NCBI GenBank assembly: GCA_017634355.1
Contig: JAGBNO010000004.1
Location: 1-35,257, forward strand
Origin: Lachnospiraceae bacterium
GTDB lineage: Bacteria > Bacillota > Clostridia > Lachnospirales > Lachnospiraceae
Reading direction: 5' to 3'
Length of the DNA: 35,257 nucleotides
Part shown: positions 17,907 through 27,193 of the stretch, piece by piece
Layout of the letters: each line of letters begins with the position of its first letter
Numbering within the stretch: position 1 is the first letter of the stretch
The notes under the pieces: model-generated
Seen by the model: the letters and a program-made list of their open reading frames with translations, nothing else
The model's database searches: none
What the model was told of the DNA's origin: nothing
Translations under genes and position numbers: made by a program

Positions 17907-20900
17907 ATGCCGGATTACAATAAAACTTCTCAGAGCTATCAGCCTTTGACCTTTGACGCCATGAGGATAGGACTGGCATCTCCTGACAAGATACGCGAAT
18001 GGTCCCATGGCGAAGTAAAAAAACCGGAAACCATAAACTACAGGACCTTAAAACCTGAAAAAGACGGGCTCTTCTGCGAACGCATATTTGGCCCCAGCAA
18101 AGACTGGGAGTGCCACTGCGGTAAATTTAAGAAAATACGCTATAAGGGCGTAATATGTGACCGTTGCGGAGTGGAGGTCACCAAATCTTCAGTACGCCGT
18201 GACCGTATGGGCCATATAGAGCTTGCGGCCCCTGTATCCCATATCTGGTACTTCAAGGGCATACCCAGCCGCATGGGGCTTATACTGGACCTCTCCCCCA
18301 GAGTGCTGGAGAAAGTGCTTTATTTCGCATCCTACATAGTCTTAGACCCCATGGATACGGAACTGGAATATAAGCAGGTCCTGTCCGAGCAGGAATACCA
18401 GAAGGCCAGGGAGATATACGGTGACAGAAGGTTTCGGGTAGGCATGGGTGCAGAAGCCGTTAAAGAATTGCTTCTATCCATAAACTTAGAGGAAGAATCT
18501 GTTTCCCTGCGGGAAGAACTGCATGATGCGACCGGCCAGAAAAGGGCCCGTATCATTAAGAGACTGGATGTGGTAGATGCATTCTTAAATTCCGGCAACA
18601 GGCCCGAATGGATGATCCTAGACTGCATACCTGTCATTCCGCCTGACCTGCGCCCCATGGTACAGCTGGACGGCGGCAGGTTCGCAACCTCTGACTTAAA
18701 TGACCTCTACAGAAGGATCATTAATAGAAATAACCGTCTCCAGAGGCTATTGGAGCTGGGCGCCCCCGATTTAATAGTAAGGAATGAGAAGCGCATGCTG
18801 CAGGAGGCCGTAGATGCGCTCATAGACAACGGACGCCGCGGCAGACCTGTCACAGGCCCTGGCAGCCGTGCGCTGAAGTCCTTATCAGATATGCTAAAGG
18901 GCAAGGGCGGCCGTTTCCGCCAGAATCTCCTTGGAAAACGCGTGGACTATTCCGGCCGTTCCGTTATAGTCATAGGACCTGAGTTAAAGATATGGCAGTG
19001 CGGGCTTCCCAAGGAAATGGCTATAGAACTCTTCAAGCCTTTCGTTATGAAGGAGCTTGTGGCAAATGGCATGTCCCATAATATAAAGAGCGCCAAGAAA
19101 AAGGTGGAGAGACTGGAGCCAGAGGTCTGGGACGTACTGGAAGATGTCATAAAAGAGCATCCCGTGATGCTAAACCGCGCCCCCACACTGCATAGGCTGG
19201 GCATTCAGGCCTTTGAGCCCGTACTTGTAGAGGGTAAGGCTATTAAGCTGCATCCCCTGGCCTGTACTGCATTCAACGTAGACTTCGACGGTGACCAGAT
19301 GGCCGTCCATCTTCCACTGTCTGTAGAGGCGCAGGCAGAATGCCGTTTCCTGCTGCTCTCTCCCAATAACCTCCTGAAGCCATCTGACGGCGGCCCCGTT
19401 ACTGTGCCTACACAGGACATGGTGCTGGGGATTTATTACCTGACTCAGCTCAGGGAAGGCTCCAAGGGAGAAGGCAAATACTTCAAAGATGTAAAGGAAG
19501 CCCTCCTTGCTTATGAGAATGGCTATATTACCCTGCAGAGCAAGATCAAGGTTAATTATGAGCGGATTATAGACGGAGAGAAAAAGCATGCCATCCTAGA
19601 GTCTACTCTGGGCCGCTTCCTCTTTAACGAAGCGCTGCCGCAGGATCTGGGGCTTGTAGACAGGAGCAAGCCGGGCAATGAACTTGCACTGGAAGTCAAT
19701 GAAAAAGTAGATAAAAAGAAACTGAAGCAGATAATTGAAGCTGTCATCAATAACCACGGCGCAATTAAAACCGCAGAAGTTCTGGACCACATCAAAGACA
19801 TGGGTTACCACTACTCCACTATAGCTTCGATGAGCGTGTCCATTTCCGACATGACAGTTCCCAGCTCTAAGGCCAGGCTTATTCAGGATGCCCAGAATAC
19901 GGTTGACAAGATTTCCAGAAACTATAAGAGAGGACTCATCACCAACGAGGAACGCTACAACGAAGTCATAGAGACCTGGAAGAATATGGATGACGAGCTG
20001 ACGCACGACCTCCTTACCGGACTCGATGAATACAACAACATTCGTATGATGGCAGACTCCGGAGCCAGAGGTTCTGATAAGCAGATAAAGCAGCTCGCCG
20101 GCATGAGGGGACTGCAGGCCGACACAACAGGGCATACGATAGAACTTCCAATTCGTTCGAATTTCCGTGAGGGACTGAACGTGCTGGAGTACTTCATGAG
20201 CGCCCACGGAGCCAGAAAAGGACTTAGCGACACCGCTCTCCGTACAGCAGACTCAGGATATCTTACAAGGCGTCTCGTGGACGTCTCTCAGGAACTGGTC
20301 ATCAGGGAGCAGGACTGCTGTGGCGATCTGGGACGCGAAATACCGGGAATGGAGGTCTCCGCCTTTGTGGACGGCCGAGAGGAGATAGAAAGCTTAGAGT
20401 CCAGGATTGTGGGCCGGTACTCCTGCGAGGATATCTATGACACAGAAGGCGAGCTAATAGTCGGCATTAACCACATGATCACCCCAAGAAGGGCAAAACG
20501 CATAGTGAACCAGGGGCAGAAGGACGGCAAACCCATCACCACAGTGAAGATCCGCACCATACTCACCTGCCGCTCCCATAATGGCATCTGCTCTAAGTGC
20601 TACGGAGCTAATATGGCAACGGGCGAACCCGTTCAGGTAGGCGAGGCTGTAGGCATAATTGCCGCCCAGTCCATAGGTGAGCCCGGCACACAGCTAACCA
20701 TGAGAACCTTCCACACCGGCGGCGTGGCCGGTTCCGACATCACCCAGGGTCTCCCCCGTGTCGAAGAACTTTTCGAGGCGAGAAAACCGAAGGGTCTTGC
20801 CATTATCGCTGAATTCGGCGGAAAGGTCGAGATAAGGGATATTAAGAAAAAAAGAGAGGTCGTTGTCACAAATGACGAAGACGGAACCAGCAAGACTTAT

Positions 20901-21590
20901 CTCATCCCTTATGGCTCCAGGATAAAGGTTTCAGATGATGATGTAATAGAGGCCGGCGACGTCATTACCGAAGGTTCCATAAATCCTCACGACCTTTTGA
21001 AGATAAAGGGGCTGCGTGCAGTACAAGACTATCTCCTGCGCGAAGTGCAGAGGGTCTACCGCCTGCAGGGCGTGGAAATTAACGACAAACATATAGAAGT
21101 GATAGTCCATCAGATGCTGAAGAAAATCGAGGTAGAGGATGCGGGTGATTCCGATGTTCTGCCCGGCACGAGAATGGATTCTTTGGAGTTAGATGACATC
21201 AATGAAGAGCTTATAGCTGAAGGGAAGACTCCTGCAAGCGGACACCAGATTATCATGGGTATTACCAAAGCCTCACTTGCAACGGATTCCTTCATGTCCG
21301 CCGCTTCTTTCCAGGAAACCACAAAGGTCTTAACTGATGCGGCCATCAAGGGCAAAGTGGACCACCTTCTAGGCCTCAAGGAAAATGTAATCATCGGTAA
21401 GCTTATCCCTGCCGGCACGGGAATGAAGCACTACAGGAATATTGAGCTGTCTACGGACAACGAATCTTTATATGATGATGAAAGCGCAGAAGAAGAATTG
21501 ACCGAAGCGGACTTTGCATCCATACAGGCAGCGGCTGAAGCAAAAGCCTCCGGAACTACGGCAGCGCCTGTGACAGCTGACGAGGCTTAA
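17907..21590 (+). CDS. rpoC: RNA polymerase beta' subunit
   Basis: 1227-residue beta' subunit. The N-terminal zinc ribbon is [20 protein letters not shown] (about 70-89). The second zinc site is seen in [16 protein letters not shown]. The trigger-loop region [20 protein letters not shown] is intact. The active-site loop reads NVDFDGDQM at about 457-465, with the three Mg-binding aspartates D459, D461 and D463 present, but with Val458 where nearly all bacteria have Ala (NADFDGD). KAGGAGTTAT precedes the ATG, 20 bases after the rpoB stop. The normal downstream rpsL-rpsG-fusA-tuf string is missing; a convergent acyltransferase gene begins 6 bp after the stop codon. Confidence 0.98.
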   Translation: MPDYNKTSQSYQPLTFDAMRIGLASPDKIREWSHGEVKKPETINYRTLKPEKDGLFCERIFGPSKDWECHCGKFKKIRYKGVICDRCGVEVTKSSVRRDRMGHIELAAPVSHIWYFKGIPSRMGLILDLSPRVLEKVLYFASYIVLDPMDTELEYKQVLSEQEYQKAREIYGDRRFRVGMGAEAVKELLLSINLEEESVSLREELHDATGQKRARIIKRLDVVDAFLNSGNRPEWMILDCIPVIPPDLRPMVQLDGGRFATSDLNDLYRRIINRNNRLQRLLELGAPDLIVRNEKRMLQEAVDALIDNGRRGRPVTGPGSRALKSLSDMLKGKGGRFRQNLLGKRVDYSGRSVIVIGPELKIWQCGLPKEMAIELFKPFVMKELVANGMSHNIKSAKKKVERLEPEVWDVLEDVIKEHPVMLNRAPTLHRLGIQAFEPVLVEGKAIKLHPLACTAFNVDFDGDQMAVHLPLSVEAQAECRFLLLSPNNLLKPSDGGPVTVPTQDMVLGIYYLTQLREGSKGEGKYFKDVKEALLAYENGYITLQSKIKVNYERIIDGEKKHAILESTLGRFLFNEALPQDLGLVDRSKPGNELALEVNEKVDKKKLKQIIEAVINNHGAIKTAEVLDHIKDMGYHYSTIASMSVSISDMTVPSSKARLIQDAQNTVDKISRNYKRGLITNEERYNEVIETWKNMDDELTHDLLTGLDEYNNIRMMADSGARGSDKQIKQLAGMRGLQADTTGHTIELPIRSNFREGLNVLEYFMSAHGARKGLSDTALRTADSGYLTRRLVDVSQELVIREQDCCGDLGREIPGMEVSAFVDGREEIESLESRIVGRYSCEDIYDTEGELIVGINHMITPRRAKRIVNQGQKDGKPITTVKIRTILTCRSHNGICSKCYGANMATGEPVQVGEAVGIIAAQSIGEPGTQLTMRTFHTGGVAGSDITQGLPRVEELFEARKPKGLAIIAEFGGKVEIRDIKKKREVVVTNDEDGTSKTYLIPYGSRIKVSDDDVIEAGDVITEGSINPHDLLKIKGLRAVQDYLLREVQRVYRLQGVEINDKHIEVIVHQMLKKIEVEDAGDSDVLPGTRMDSLELDDINEELIAEGKTPASGHQIIMGITKASLATDSFMSAASFQETTKVLTDAAIKGKVDHLLGLKENVIIGKLIPAGTGMKHYRNIELSTDNESLYDDESAEEELTEADFASIQAAAEAKASGTTAAPVTADEA

Positions 21591-21596
21591 AGATAT

Positions 21597-22772
21597 TTAG
21601 GAACTCAGTTCCTGAGACTTTACAAAAAATTTCTTTTTCATTAAAACCATTACTGTTTCCCCAAGCATGGTAAAGAAAAGGGTGAGCAGTATAAATACGG
21701 TATTTTTCAAATCTCCGGCGGGCAACGGCTTAGTAAAGAGTTGCCCGCCTATTTCTGCCATAAGGAGCACATAAAAATCTATATGTGTCGCCATAATAAA
21801 TAGCGATTCCCTGCCATAGAGGCTAAGGAGCTTATAAAAGAAGTTTGTGCGCAGTCCTGAAACAGCCTTGCAAAGGAGTATTACGCCTAAGCTCCCAGCC
21901 GTCGCCACAATATAATACAGAAAGAAGTTCCCCAGCAGCAGAAAATGCAGATCCGTCATTCCATTAATCCTGCCCAGAAAAAAACAGACCAAAAACAGAT
22001 TGATTGAGAGAAGAAAGTCCACTGGCACTGTCAGTGCGCTGGACTTTAAAGGAGACAGGCCTCCTGCCTTTTTCCACAGTGCCGCTATATAGTAACCTAT
22101 GCCTACAAATGCCGCTGAGAGCGGTATTCTAAGGAGCGTCACCGCCACCAGATGCAGTATGGCCGGAATCACCGCATTCCCATTAACCATATTCCATGCC
22201 TCCAGGCCAGGATTTATCCAGAATGACAGCATGGCAGAAAGTGCCAGTACTATATGGCAGGCCCTGGGCATTAACCTTTTTATCCATAAAAAAAACAATT
22301 CGCCAAAGAAAATGGCAGGCAAGAACCAAAGGACAGAATATCCGTAAAAGGTCAGGGTCTGTACTAATGCAAGCATAATGGTAGAAAGGCCGCCATCCCT
22401 CCCCGTGATAAAAAAGTATATGGCATAAATAAGCATATCCAGCACCGAATACACATAATACGGTATGAGCATCCTCCTAAATTTGCCAGAAAGGATATCC
22501 TTTAACGCCCTGCCCGCTTCATTCTTTATATTTATCAAAAAGCCGGATATAATGAAAAACAAAGGAATATGGAAGGATACGAGAAATATCCTTAAGGGCT
22601 CAGAAATGTACTGTATATGCGCAAGAACTACCAGAATTATCCCTAAGCCCCTCGCATAGTCCAGATAATAGAGCCGCTTTACTTCTCCCTTTCCAGCCAA
22701 GCCACCTATACCGTTCAGCGAAACGCTGCGCCCGCTGCCACTACTGTCTTGCAGAGAATTCTCAGATTTCAT
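21597..22772 (-). CDS. Acyltransferase 3 family membrane protein
   Basis: 391 residues with about ten hydrophobic segments. The N-terminus (RLYYLDYARGLGIILVVLAH, about 34-53) carries the R/YxxxLDxxRGxxxxxVxxxH pattern of acyltransferase family 3 (OafA/OatA/YrhL-like), which move acetyl or other acyl groups onto surface carbohydrates. FHIPLFFIISGFL follows as expected for the family. No C-terminal SGNH domain is attached. An SGNH protein is encoded nearby at 23059, but on the other strand. A GAGG box lies eight bases before the ATG. It converges on rpoC. Substrate unknown. Confidence 0.88.
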   Translation of the reverse strand: MKSENSLQDSSGSGRSVSLNGIGGLAGKGEVKRLYYLDYARGLGIILVVLAHIQYISEPLRIFLVSFHIPLFFIISGFLINIKNEAGRALKDILSGKFRRMLIPYYVYSVLDMLIYAIYFFITGRDGGLSTIMLALVQTLTFYGYSVLWFLPAIFFGELFFLWIKRLMPRACHIVLALSAMLSFWINPGLEAWNMVNGNAVIPAILHLVAVTLLRIPLSAAFVGIGYYIAALWKKAGGLSPLKSSALTVPVDFLLSINLFLVCFFLGRINGMTDLHFLLLGNFFLYYIVATAGSLGVILLCKAVSGLRTNFFYKLLSLYGRESLFIMATHIDFYVLLMAEIGGQLFTKPLPAGDLKNTVFILLTLFFTMLGETVMVLMKKKFFVKSQELSS

Positions 22773-22792
22773 AAAAATACCTCATAAAGTAC

Positions 22793-22821
22793 TTGCATTG
22801 AAATGATAATTGTATTATAAT
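22793..22821 (+). promoter_or_regulatory. Promoter for tRNA-Lys
   Basis: TTGCAT at 22793-22798, a 17-base spacer and a perfect TATAAT at 22816-22821, ending 29 bases before the mature tRNA. Confidence 0.85.
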
Positions 22822-22850
22822 ATATCCGTTGTGTGCCGAAAAGGCAAGGA

Positions 22851-22923
22851 GCGCTTCTAGCTCAGTTGGTAGAGCACCTGACTCTTAATCAGGGTGTCCA
22901 GGGTTCGAGCCCCTGGAGGCGCA
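22851..22923 (+). tRNA. tRNA-Lys (anticodon CTT)
   Basis: 73 bases that fold as a complete cloverleaf: acceptor GCGCTTC with GAGGCGC (one T-G wobble), D stem GCTC/GAGC with an AGTTGGTA loop, anticodon stem CCTGA/TCAGG with loop CTCTTAA (anticodon CTT at 22884-22886), five-base variable loop and T stem CAGGG/CCCTG around TTCGAGC. The discriminator is A and CCA is not encoded. It stands alone as a single-gene transcript with its own promoter and terminator. It reads AAG codons. Confidence 0.97.
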
Positions 22924-22931
22924 GACAAGAT

Positions 22932-22967
22932 AACCCTAGGAGAAGTTAGCTCCTAGGGTTTTCATTT
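22932..22967 (+). terminator. Terminator of tRNA-Lys
   Basis: A perfect 11-bp stem AACCCTAGGAG (22932-22942) with CTCCTAGGGTT (22950-22960), 7-base loop, followed by TTCATTT. Confidence 0.88.
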
Positions 22968-23058
22968 ATAAGAAGCTACCACAAAAAAGCATAAGCGTTC
23001 CGGTCTGAAGTCTTTGCTTTTGATCACAACATCATATTATTCATTGGAGTAAAATCAG

Positions 23059-24387
23059 GTGAACAATAAACTGTTTCTCAAATTTCTGCCCCTTATGCTT
23101 GTAATCCTTGCCGGCGCAGGCATTACAGCATTCATTCTCACAAAAAGCTATTTCGACAAATATACATCAGTCTCTTATGGAACTCCTAAGAAAATCGAGG
23201 TAAACGCTCCGGGCGAAACAGAAGAAACCACGCTTCCGGAAGCAGGTGCATCAAGCCCCGACGGAGGCGAAGAATATTTCATTGAAGAACCGCCTGAGGA
23301 AGATATGACACCTGAAGAAGCGGCGGCATACGAAGAGGAAAAAGTCAGGGTGGAGGACCAGCTTTCCGAAGTGGAGAACCTAAAGCTGGACACAAATCTG
23401 GGCTATATTTTCGTGGGCGACAGCCGTTTCGTCGAGATGAATCGGGTATTAAAGATTTCCGACCAGGAAAACTGCTTCATGGTGGCCAAAATAGGCGAGG
23501 GCTACAAATGGTTCAGTACAGATGCCATTAAGCAGATAAACCGAATAAGGGCAACACAGCTTTTCCCTGCCTGGAAGCTTATCATCTGCCTGGGCATAAA
23601 TGACCTGGGAAACCTAAGCAACTATCTCAAAAAATACGGAGAAATGTGGGGAGACTACGATATAACGCTTGTCTCCGTAAATCCTGTGCGGCAGTATGGC
23701 AGCATTACCAATTCACAGATAGAAGACTTTAACCACCAGCTTAAACTCATGGGCCTGCCATATATTGATACCTACCAGATCCTTATGTCTACAGGCTTTG
23801 AAACCACAGACGGGCTCCATTACCAGACTGACACTACGAGAAAGATATATAATGGCATTCTGCTGGGTATACAGGAAGAGGACTCAGACGCCCTCGTGGC
23901 TGAACCTGCCGCAGTCCTTAGCGACAGTGCCCTGGGAAGGAAAAAGAGCCTGCAAAATGAGATCTTGAGCCAGAATAAGAGGGTAATGCCCACGGTTCCT
24001 GCATCTTCGAATACAGCCCCTGCCACGGCTGACGTTCCGGCCACCGCTCCTCAATCTCCGGCCACGGCAAATGACAAGGTACAGGGCAGCTCTACGGAAA
24101 GCAGTCCTGACAGCGGCCAAACGGAGGCAGGCTCCGGCGAAGGCTCTTCCGAACAGACCCCTGCGGAAGAAAGCCCACATTCCTCTGATACATCAAACAG
24201 CAGTTCTACCGATACCGGCCAGGGCGGACAGGCTTCCGACGGCAGTTCTTCTGGTGGGGGCAGCCCCGCTCCGCAGCAGGACGGGCGCACATATATAAGC
24301 GGACAGTGGATGACAGACCAGGAGCTGCAGGACTACGGCCTTACGCCTGAACAGATAGAACAGCTGAAAAGAGACGGGCATCTATAA
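23059..24387 (+). CDS. Membrane-anchored SGNH/GDSL hydrolase-like protein
   Basis: 442 residues. A single N-terminal signal-anchor (about 5-28) is followed by an acidic linker (about 50-110), an SGNH-like domain (about 112-270), a long Ser/Pro/Thr/Ala-rich low-complexity stretch (about 310-410) and a short charged C-terminal helix (MTDQELQDYGLTPEQIEQL). The SGNH blocks are GDSR with nucleophile S122, GINDLG with N181 and the DGLHY block with D251 and H254. Such proteins deacylate surface polymers; here it would act outside the cell. The start is a GTG with GGAG nine bases upstream. The gene follows the tRNA-Lys unit and precedes a HAD phosphatase gene by 14 bases, so the two are probably cotranscribed. 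Confidence 0.8.
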   Translation: MNNKLFLKFLPLMLVILAGAGITAFILTKSYFDKYTSVSYGTPKKIEVNAPGETEETTLPEAGASSPDGGEEYFIEEPPEEDMTPEEAAAYEEEKVRVEDQLSEVENLKLDTNLGYIFVGDSRFVEMNRVLKISDQENCFMVAKIGEGYKWFSTDAIKQINRIRATQLFPAWKLIICLGINDLGNLSNYLKKYGEMWGDYDITLVSVNPVRQYGSITNSQIEDFNHQLKLMGLPYIDTYQILMSTGFETTDGLHYQTDTTRKIYNGILLGIQEEDSDALVAEPAAVLSDSALGRKKSLQNEILSQNKRVMPTVPASSNTAPATADVPATAPQSPATANDKVQGSSTESSPDSGQTEAGSGEGSSEQTPAEESPHSSDTSNSSSTDTGQGGQASDGSSSGGGSPAPQQDGRTYISGQWMTDQELQDYGLTPEQIEQLKRDGHL

Positions 24388-24401
24388 AAGGAGCCTTAGA
24401 A

Positions 24402-24812
24402 ATGTACGGAGAATACTCTTTTATTTTTGATATAGACGGAACCCTCTGCCCAATCAAAAAAGAGGGTGAAAACTATGAAGACCTGGTGCCTTATCCTGAA
24501 ATGGTGGAGAAGCTACGCTATTATAAAGAAAACGGAGCTAAAATAATCCTTTTCACTTCCAGAAATATGCATAGCTACGAAGGGAACCTGGGCCTTATAA
24601 ATAAGTACACAGCTCCCATACTCATGAAATGGCTGGAAAAATGGGAAATCCCTTATGATGAAATAATCTATGGCAAAGCCTGGCCGGGACGCAAAGGCTT
24701 CTATGTAGACGACCGCACAGTGCGTCCGGATGAATTCCTGAACAGCAGCCCTGCCGAACTGGAGGAAATATGCAATAAATCCAGATGCAGGACTGCTCCC
24801 GGCACAGCTTAA
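24402..24812 (+). CDS. Small HAD-superfamily phosphatase
   Basis: 136 residues. Motif I is FIFDIDGTLCP with nucleophile D10 and acid/base D12. Motif II is FTSRNM near residues 52-57. The conserved Lys is in GKAWPGRKG and motif IV is FYVDDRTVRPDEF near 101-113. The sequence resembles the short capless HAD proteins often annotated as capsular polysaccharide biosynthesis proteins. AAGGAG precedes the ATG. It lies 14 bases after the SGNH gene, and both may act in cell-surface polysaccharide handling (inference). The exact substrate cannot be read from the sequence. Confidence 0.82.
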   Translation: MYGEYSFIFDIDGTLCPIKKEGENYEDLVPYPEMVEKLRYYKENGAKIILFTSRNMHSYEGNLGLINKYTAPILMKWLEKWEIPYDEIIYGKAWPGRKGFYVDDRTVRPDEFLNSSPAELEEICNKSRCRTAPGTA

Positions 24813-24834
24813 AACCTATCTATCCTTCTAAGAA

Positions 24835-26568
24835 CTACTGCCCTCTCTTCTTAAGCCTCTCCGGATGTACTGCATAGCGCTGTGCAGTCTCTTCTGTGAT
24901 TATGCCCCTGCTCAAAAGATTATTGATACTCTCATCCATGGATATCATATTCTGGTCAGAACTGGAGTAGATCACACCGTCTATCTGGTGGACCTTTCCA
25001 TCCCTTATCATATTCCTGATGGCCGGAGTCATTATCATTATCTCAAAGGCAGGGACTATGCCCCCGTTCACCGTGGGCAGCAGCTGCTGGGATACTACGG
25101 CATGGAGCACTGAAGAAATCTGTACAGTGATCTGGCGCTGTTGATTGGCAGGAAATACATCTATTATCCTGTTTATGGTATTTGCGGCTCCCATGGTATG
25201 CAGTGTGGAAAGCAGCAAATGTCCTGTTTCAGCCGCAGTCATGGCCACAGAAATAGTCTCAAAGTCCCTCATTTCCCCAAGGAGTATCACATGCGGGCAC
25301 TGCCTGAGGGCAGCACGCAGGCCAACCACATAGCTGTCAGTGTCCACCGATATCTCCCTCTGGCTCACTATGCTCTTCTTATGCCTGTGGAGATACTCTA
25401 TAGGATCTTCCAGGGTAATGACATGGGCTTCCCTTGTATGGTTAATATGGTCTATTATACAAGCCAGAGTAGAGGATTTTCCGCTTCCGGCGGGTCCGGT
25501 TACCAGCACCATGCCATTTGGCTGGTCTCCCAGCTCTATGATATTGTCGGGTATGCCGTATTCCTTTTGGTTTGGCAGTTCAAATGATATTACACGGAGA
25601 ACTGCAGACATAGTGCCCCTCTGTTTATAGGCGCTCACACGGAAACGGGAAAGCTTCGGCACAGACAGGGAAAAGTCATCATCCCCATTATCCGTCAGAT
25701 GGAATAGCTCCCTCTTTGCCATGCGGTATATCTCGCTTACGCAAGCCTCGGTCTCATTTGGCATGAGCCCCTTTTCGCCTTCTCTTACTATCATTCCATT
25801 CCTAAAGAAAGACACCGGCTGTCCTGCGACTATAAATATATCTGATGCCCTCTTTTCCACGGCGGATGTAAGCAGGTCCATAACCATTTTGGAAGCCTTC
25901 TCATCCACTTTTATGTCGGGAACGGAATCCACAGGCTTAGACTCCTGCATAAGCCTCTCAGGCCTCGGAGGTTCCGGCATGGCAGGCCTTGGGGCAAAGC
26001 CCTGAACCTGAGCAGGCATATAGCCCTCTGCATAAGGCCTCTGCATATAGTTATAGTTCCCAAAAGGAATAGGGGCTGTATTTTGGGGAATCTGCTGGAA
26101 CTGGAAGGGCTGCTGCAACTGCGGCTCCGGTCCCTGTGGCAGCTGCTGCTGAAACTGTGGTTGCTGTACTTGCTGCGCCTGCTGTATCTGATACTCCTGC
26201 CCTGACTGCTGGAAGTGTGGCTTTAATAAGGGCGTTGGCTGCGCCTGCTGCAACTGATGCTCCTGCTCTGACTGCTGGAACTGTGGCTTTAATAGGGGCG
26301 TTGGCTGCGGCTTTTCCATTTCAGGACCCTGCTCGACAGGGGCAGGAGCCGGAGCCGCTGTAAACAAAGGAGCTCCATTAAATCCGGAAACCGGACTATT
26401 TCCGCCAAATACAGGCTGATTGGCGGCAATAGGATTAATGTTATTAGCTGTCATGGGACTGGCCGCCCCCCAGGGATTCTGCATATTGTCAACTGTGCCA
26501 GATGATTCATTAGTGAATTGTATGCTATTAGCCAAAGGTTCCTCCTCTGAAATAATACTTTCTCTCAT
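24835..26568 (-). CDS. PilT-type secretion/retraction ATPase with Gln/Pro-rich N-terminus
   Basis: 577 residues, long for PilT (usually about 350-370). Residues 1-220 are a low-complexity extension rich in Gln, Pro, Asn and Ala, with two copies of QPTPLLKP (88-95 and 110-117). The ATPase begins near residue 222. It has Walker A GPAGSGKS (358-365), Asp box ITLEDPIEY (384-392), Walker B ILLGEMRD (428-435) and His box TGHLLLSTLH (448-457), all typical of PilT, the motor that retracts type IV pili. The ATG at 26568 comes one base after the stop of the upstream gene and has no ribosome binding site, so translation probably depends on coupling. The frame stays open upstream only because it runs out of frame through a repeat array. 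Last gene of the pil-like operon. Confidence 0.9.
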   Translation of the reverse strand: MRESIISEEEPLANSIQFTNESSGTVDNMQNPWGAASPMTANNINPIAANQPVFGGNSPVSGFNGAPLFTAAPAPAPVEQGPEMEKPQPTPLLKPQFQQSEQEHQLQQAQPTPLLKPHFQQSGQEYQIQQAQQVQQPQFQQQLPQGPEPQLQQPFQFQQIPQNTAPIPFGNYNYMQRPYAEGYMPAQVQGFAPRPAMPEPPRPERLMQESKPVDSVPDIKVDEKASKMVMDLLTSAVEKRASDIFIVAGQPVSFFRNGMIVREGEKGLMPNETEACVSEIYRMAKRELFHLTDNGDDDFSLSVPKLSRFRVSAYKQRGTMSAVLRVISFELPNQKEYGIPDNIIELGDQPNGMVLVTGPAGSGKSSTLACIIDHINHTREAHVITLEDPIEYLHRHKKSIVSQREISVDTDSYVVGLRAALRQCPHVILLGEMRDFETISVAMTAAETGHLLLSTLHTMGAANTINRIIDVFPANQQRQITVQISSVLHAVVSQQLLPTVNGGIVPAFEIMIMTPAIRNMIRDGKVHQIDGVIYSSSDQNMISMDESINNLLSRGIITEETAQRYAVHPERLKKRGQ

Positions 26569-26569
26569 A

Positions 26570-27193
26570 TCAGTTGCTAGCTGGCGGCTGCGGTCCTTCG
26601 GGGGATCCGCCTCCTCCTGACGGGGCCTGCGGTCCTTCGGGGGATCCGCCTCCTGACGGGGCCTGCGGCCCTTCTGGGGATCCGCCTCCTGATGGAGCCT
26701 GCGGTCCTTCGGGGGATCCGCCTCCTCCTGACGGGGCCTGTGGCCCTTCGGTGGATCCGCCTCCTGATGGAGCCTGCGGCCCTTCGGGGGATGCAGCAGC
26801 TCCCGGAGCCTGCGGCCCAGTGGCGCCACCACCTTGTCCCGCACTTTCAGGAGCTTCCCAGCTGGCAGTATCTGCGAGGATCCAGCTTTTGATATGGAAT
26901 CCCGTTTCTGACTCGTCCGGTACAATCGTGACCTGGAGCTCGTCCATAGCTGGTCCAAATGTGAACTCATAGGTAGTCTCTACCTCCGGTATATTTTCAA
27001 GGCTATGGAGAAATTTCTCAGCCTCATTACAGGCTTCATAATAATCAGTGGTCCTTTTCATAGTATCCTGGCATCTGAGGAAGCTGCTCCTCGCCATGGA
27101 ATAAGCTATGCCACTGAAAGAAAAGAGACATATACTGGTGAATACCACTATAAGCATAGGCAGTCCTATGCTCCTAGGAGACTTATCCCCCAA
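26570..27193 (-). CDS. Membrane protein with C-terminal Gly/Pro-rich tandem repeats
   Basis: 207 residues. One hydrophobic segment near the N-terminus (about 11-31, LPMLIVVFTSICLFSFSGIA) resembles the stem of a pilin-like protein but lacks an obvious prepilin peptidase site. A soluble part (about 35-110) is followed by seven GPQ(A/P)P repeats of 12-13 residues each (about 126-204, unit SPEGPQAPSGGG). The start is a TTG at 27193 with AGGGGG upstream, overlapping the previous gene by 11 bases. The product is probably anchored in the membrane with the repeat tail outside. I recognise no family. It sits between pilin-like and PilT genes, so it is likely a structural part of the apparatus (inference). 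Confidence 0.75.
   Translation of the reverse strand: MGDKSPRSIGLPMLIVVFTSICLFSFSGIAYSMARSSFLRCQDTMKRTTDYYEACNEAEKFLHSLENIPEVETTYEFTFGPAMDELQVTIVPDESETGFHIKSWILADTASWEAPESAGQGGGATGPQAPGAAASPEGPQAPSGGGSTEGPQAPSGGGGSPEGPQAPSGGGSPEGPQAPSGGGSPEGPQAPSGGGGSPEGPQPPASN
26582..26818 (-). repeat. In-frame 36/39-bp tandem repeats coding for SPEGPQAPSGGG units
   Basis: Seven copies of a 36- or 39-bp GC-rich unit, all multiples of three, encode the C-terminal tail of the protein at 26570-27193. The first (TGPQAP) and last (EGPQPP) units have diverged; the middle ones are almost identical. Copy number could change without shifting the frame. Confidence 0.9.

Noticed and set aside
26582..26818. CRISPR-like array
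   Set aside because: The repeats are contiguous, in frame and coding, with no unique spacers. No CRISPR array was seen anywhere in the window.
26569..26970. A 134-codon N-terminal extension of the PilT protein
   Set aside because: It reads the repeat array of the neighbouring gene in another frame, giving a low-complexity Arg/Pro/His-rich sequence; the coupled ATG at 26568 is the better start.
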